NCBI RefSeq assembly: GCF_003545715.1
Contig: NZ_QVNU01000002.1
Location: 124,001 to 188,000, forward strand
Length of the DNA stretch: 64,000 nucleotides
From: Taibaiella koreensis
GTDB taxonomy: Bacteria > Bacteroidota > Bacteroidia > Chitinophagales > Chitinophagaceae
Direction of reading: 5' to 3'
The position numbers were made by a program, and so were the translations under genes. The notes under the pieces were generated by a model, which saw only the letters and a program-made list of their open reading frames with translations, was not told where the DNA came from and made no database searches. Below, in pieces: positions 62,769 to 64,000 of the stretch. Each line of letters starts with the position of its first letter. The stretch's first letter is position 1.

Positions 62769-62969
62769 ATGAAAAAGCTACAAGGCACCCGCAAGCTATT
62801 ATTGAAAAAAACGGCTATTACGCCATTGGACAGCGCCCTGGTCAAAGGCGGCGTCAATACGCTTATCGGCTGTGCGCAACCCACCTCCACCGTACAGCAT
62901 ACTTATATCTGTCCTTCGATACGTATGGTTTGCCTGACGACGCAAACCCTGCGCTGCACAACAGAATAA
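62769..62969 (+). CDS. Lanthipeptide-type RiPP precursor peptide (peptide 5)
   Basis: 66 residues. The leader MKKLQGTRKLLLKKTAITPL ends in 'LVKGG' (cleavage after residue 28). The 38-residue core has four Cys and many Thr/Ser ('CAQPTSTVQHTYICPS', 'CLTTQTLRCTTE'). It lacks the C-[AN]-[TS]-F motif of peptides 3, 4 and 6, so it may give a different ring pattern. It is separated from peptide 6 by a hairpin. No maturation enzyme is adjacent up to the window edge. Confidence 0.7.
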   Translation: MKKLQGTRKLLLKKTAITPLDSALVKGGVNTLIGCAQPTSTVQHTYICPSIRMVCLTTQTLRCTTE

Positions 62970-62994
62970 AGCGCGGTCCCAATACTGCTATTTT

Positions 62995-63027
62995 GAGGTT
63001 ATCCACAACGGGTAGCCTCTTTTATTT
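62995..63027 (+). terminator. Intrinsic terminator after peptide 5
   Basis: GAGGTTATCC / GGGTAGCCTC (two G-T pairs) around ACAAC, then TTTTATTT. Confidence 0.7.
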
Positions 63028-63130
63028 AGCCGGCGATTGTTAAACTCTTTGCAAGGGCAGATAGCAGCCCCGGGGATGGCTTAATTTTAATTAACCAAAA
63101 CCATTTCTCATTTTTAAAAGCATTGTTTTT

Positions 63131-63301
63131 ATGAAACAGAAAAACGGGAAACAAAAGCTGTCGTTGCGCAAAACAGCGATCAGCAGGCTAAGCACCGAAG
63201 CCTCAGGACAGATCAAAGGCGGCGTAACTACCTTTAATAAGGGCTGCCCCACAGGGCCCCAAACGCTTCATACCTGCGCCAGTTTTGATCGCAGCTGCTA
63301 A
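63131..63301 (+). CDS. Lanthipeptide-type RiPP precursor peptide (peptide 6)
   Basis: 56 residues from ATG 63131. The leader MKQKNGKQKLSLRKTAISRL ends in 'QIKGG' (cleavage after residue 31). The 25-residue core has three Cys, four Thr and two Ser ('CPTGPQTLHTCASFDRSC'). 'TCASF' is the same motif as 'TCATF' in peptide 4. It has its own terminator. Confidence 0.72.
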   Translation: MKQKNGKQKLSLRKTAISRLSTEASGQIKGGVTTFNKGCPTGPQTLHTCASFDRSC

Positions 63302-63314
63302 CGAAGGCCGTCAT

Positions 63315-63354
63315 AAAAGAACGAAAGGACCAGGCCGGCCCTTCCGTTCTTTTT
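63315..63354 (+). terminator. Intrinsic terminator after peptide 6
   Basis: The arms AAAAGAACGAAAGGACC and GGCCCTTCCGTTCTTTT pair with two mismatches or wobbles and end in T residues, 13 bp past the stop. Confidence 0.7.
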
Positions 63355-63449
63355 GATGCTATGCCTGTTACAACAAGTTTAATAACGGTTTTTATCCATT
63401 TGCCTAACTTTGTCCCGTCTTTCTGTAAGAAAGCTTAAACGGAGAAGAA

Positions 63450-64000
63450 ATGCAAGACTACGCGGCATCACTGACGCAATATAAACGACTGAAGACAAGA
63501 GAGGTAAATGTAGGCGGACTGCTGATCGGCAATTACCAGCCCATCAGGCTGCAAACGATGACCACCACCGATACCATGGATACCGAGGCTACAGTAGCCC
63601 AAACCATACGCTGTATCGAGGCCGGCGCCGAATTGGTCCGCATTACGGCCCCCTCAAAAAAAGAGGCGGAAAACCTGCTCCATATCAAAAACGAGCTGAA
63701 CCGCCGCGGCTATCATGTGCCGCTGGTTGCCGATATCCACTTTACACCCAATGCTGCCGAGATTGCCGCGCGCATTATCGAAAAGGTGCGGGTAAATCCC
63801 GGCAACTATGTCGACAAGAAAAAATTTGAGCAGATCGACTATACAGATGCCGAATACCTGGAGGAGATCGACCGCATCAGGGAACGCTTTACGCCCTTGA
63901 TCAGGATCTGTAAAGAATATGGCACTGCGATGCGGATAGGCACCAATCATGGCTCGCTCAGCGACCGTATCATGAGCCGCTACGGCGATACGCCGATCGG
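63450..64000 (+). CDS. ispG: HMB-PP synthase IspG, 3' part outside window
   Basis: 183 codons from ATG 63450, open at the right edge. IspG is the iron-sulfur enzyme of the MEP isoprenoid pathway that reduces MEcPP to HMBPP. 'KRLKTREVNVGGLLIGNYQPIRLQTMTTTDTMDTEATVAQ', 'CIEAGAELVRITAPSKKEAENL' and 'PLVADIHFTPNAAEIAA' form the start of the TIM barrel. 'KVRVNPGNYVDKK', 'RIGTNHGSLSDRIM' follow. The C-terminal cluster-binding Cys lie outside. A ribosome site GGAGAAG precedes the start by a few bases. Confidence 0.94.
   Translation, partial: MQDYAASLTQYKRLKTREVNVGGLLIGNYQPIRLQTMTTTDTMDTEATVAQTIRCIEAGAELVRITAPSKKEAENLLHIKNELNRRGYHVPLVADIHFTPNAAEIAARIIEKVRVNPGNYVDKKKFEQIDYTDAEYLEEIDRIRERFTPLIRICKEYGTAMRIGTNHGSLSDRIMSRYGDTPI

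Noticed and set aside
1-64000. tRNA and rRNA genes, IS transposases, prophage genes
   Set aside because: Intergenic regions were read for cloverleaf, rRNA and transposase-like patterns on both strands; none found.

Overview
The window comes from a Bacteroidota chromosome, most likely the Chitinophagaceae or a close relative (inference). The signs are a protein with a type IX secretion sorting tail, GldG, FecR/ECF sigma pairs, STN and carboxypeptidase-like OM proteins, a TonB receptor paired with a DUF4249 lipoprotein, DUF2807 and DUF4288 proteins, a geranylgeranylglyceryl phosphate synthase-like enzyme, and several Bacteroidota-type -7 promoter elements (TAnnTTTG). I saw no rRNA, tRNA, CRISPR array, transposase or phage module. 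Much of the window is housekeeping, with small accessory islands between.

Layout. 1-6.0 kb: two leftward surface proteins with Ig-like domains, one cut by the window edge. 6.2-11.7 kb: TPR proteins, a YfhO membrane protein and a methyltransferase. 11.8-13.9 kb: a metzincin-type metalloprotease overlapping a lipoprotein gene. 14.0-16.2 kb: a sigma factor with a membrane protein that fuses an anti-sigma-like N-terminus to a DegP-like protease, divergent from a Thr-rich lipoprotein. 16.3-17.6 kb: DUF4349 lipoprotein and a small secreted protein. 17.6-18.0 kb: a MITE/REP-like element and a lanthipeptide-type precursor. 18.0-30.9 kb: tadA, yidC, fabH, an unknown 403-aa protein, an S9 peptidase, sufBCD and an FMN glutamate synthase-like protein. 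31.1-31.9 kb: three tandem precursor-peptide genes, the first broken by an in-frame stop. 31.9-36.2 kb: RNase G, a 31-aa COX24-like ribosomal protein, a TPR protein, GGGP synthase, mscL. 36.4-47.6 kb: an ECF sigma/FecR pair, an STN-domain protein with surface repeats, a second repeat protein, DUF2807, DUF4288, murB, a TonB-dependent receptor and DUF4249. 47.7-56.9 kb: tryptophan 2,3-dioxygenase, gldG, an alpha/beta hydrolase, an sdpRI-like operon, a HAD phosphatase, trhO and a TPR lipoprotein. 57.0-64.0 kb: envelope proteins, a Pro/Glu-rich protein, waaA, a metallo-hydrolase operon, a beta-barrel protein, two more precursor peptides and the start of ispG.

Two threads stand out. First, six lanthipeptide-like precursor genes lie at three separate loci with no modification enzyme or exporter in the window. 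Four of them share a Cys-containing core motif. One has a good promoter with a 19-bp palindrome directly behind its -7 element. Second, three sites share one bipartite element, GGGGTA-N13-KTGTCYTA. They lie in front of the ECF sigma gene, the repeat OM protein and the TonB receptor, which suggests an autoregulated regulon. The STN signalling domain of this locus is carried by a repeat protein rather than by a TonB-dependent transporter.
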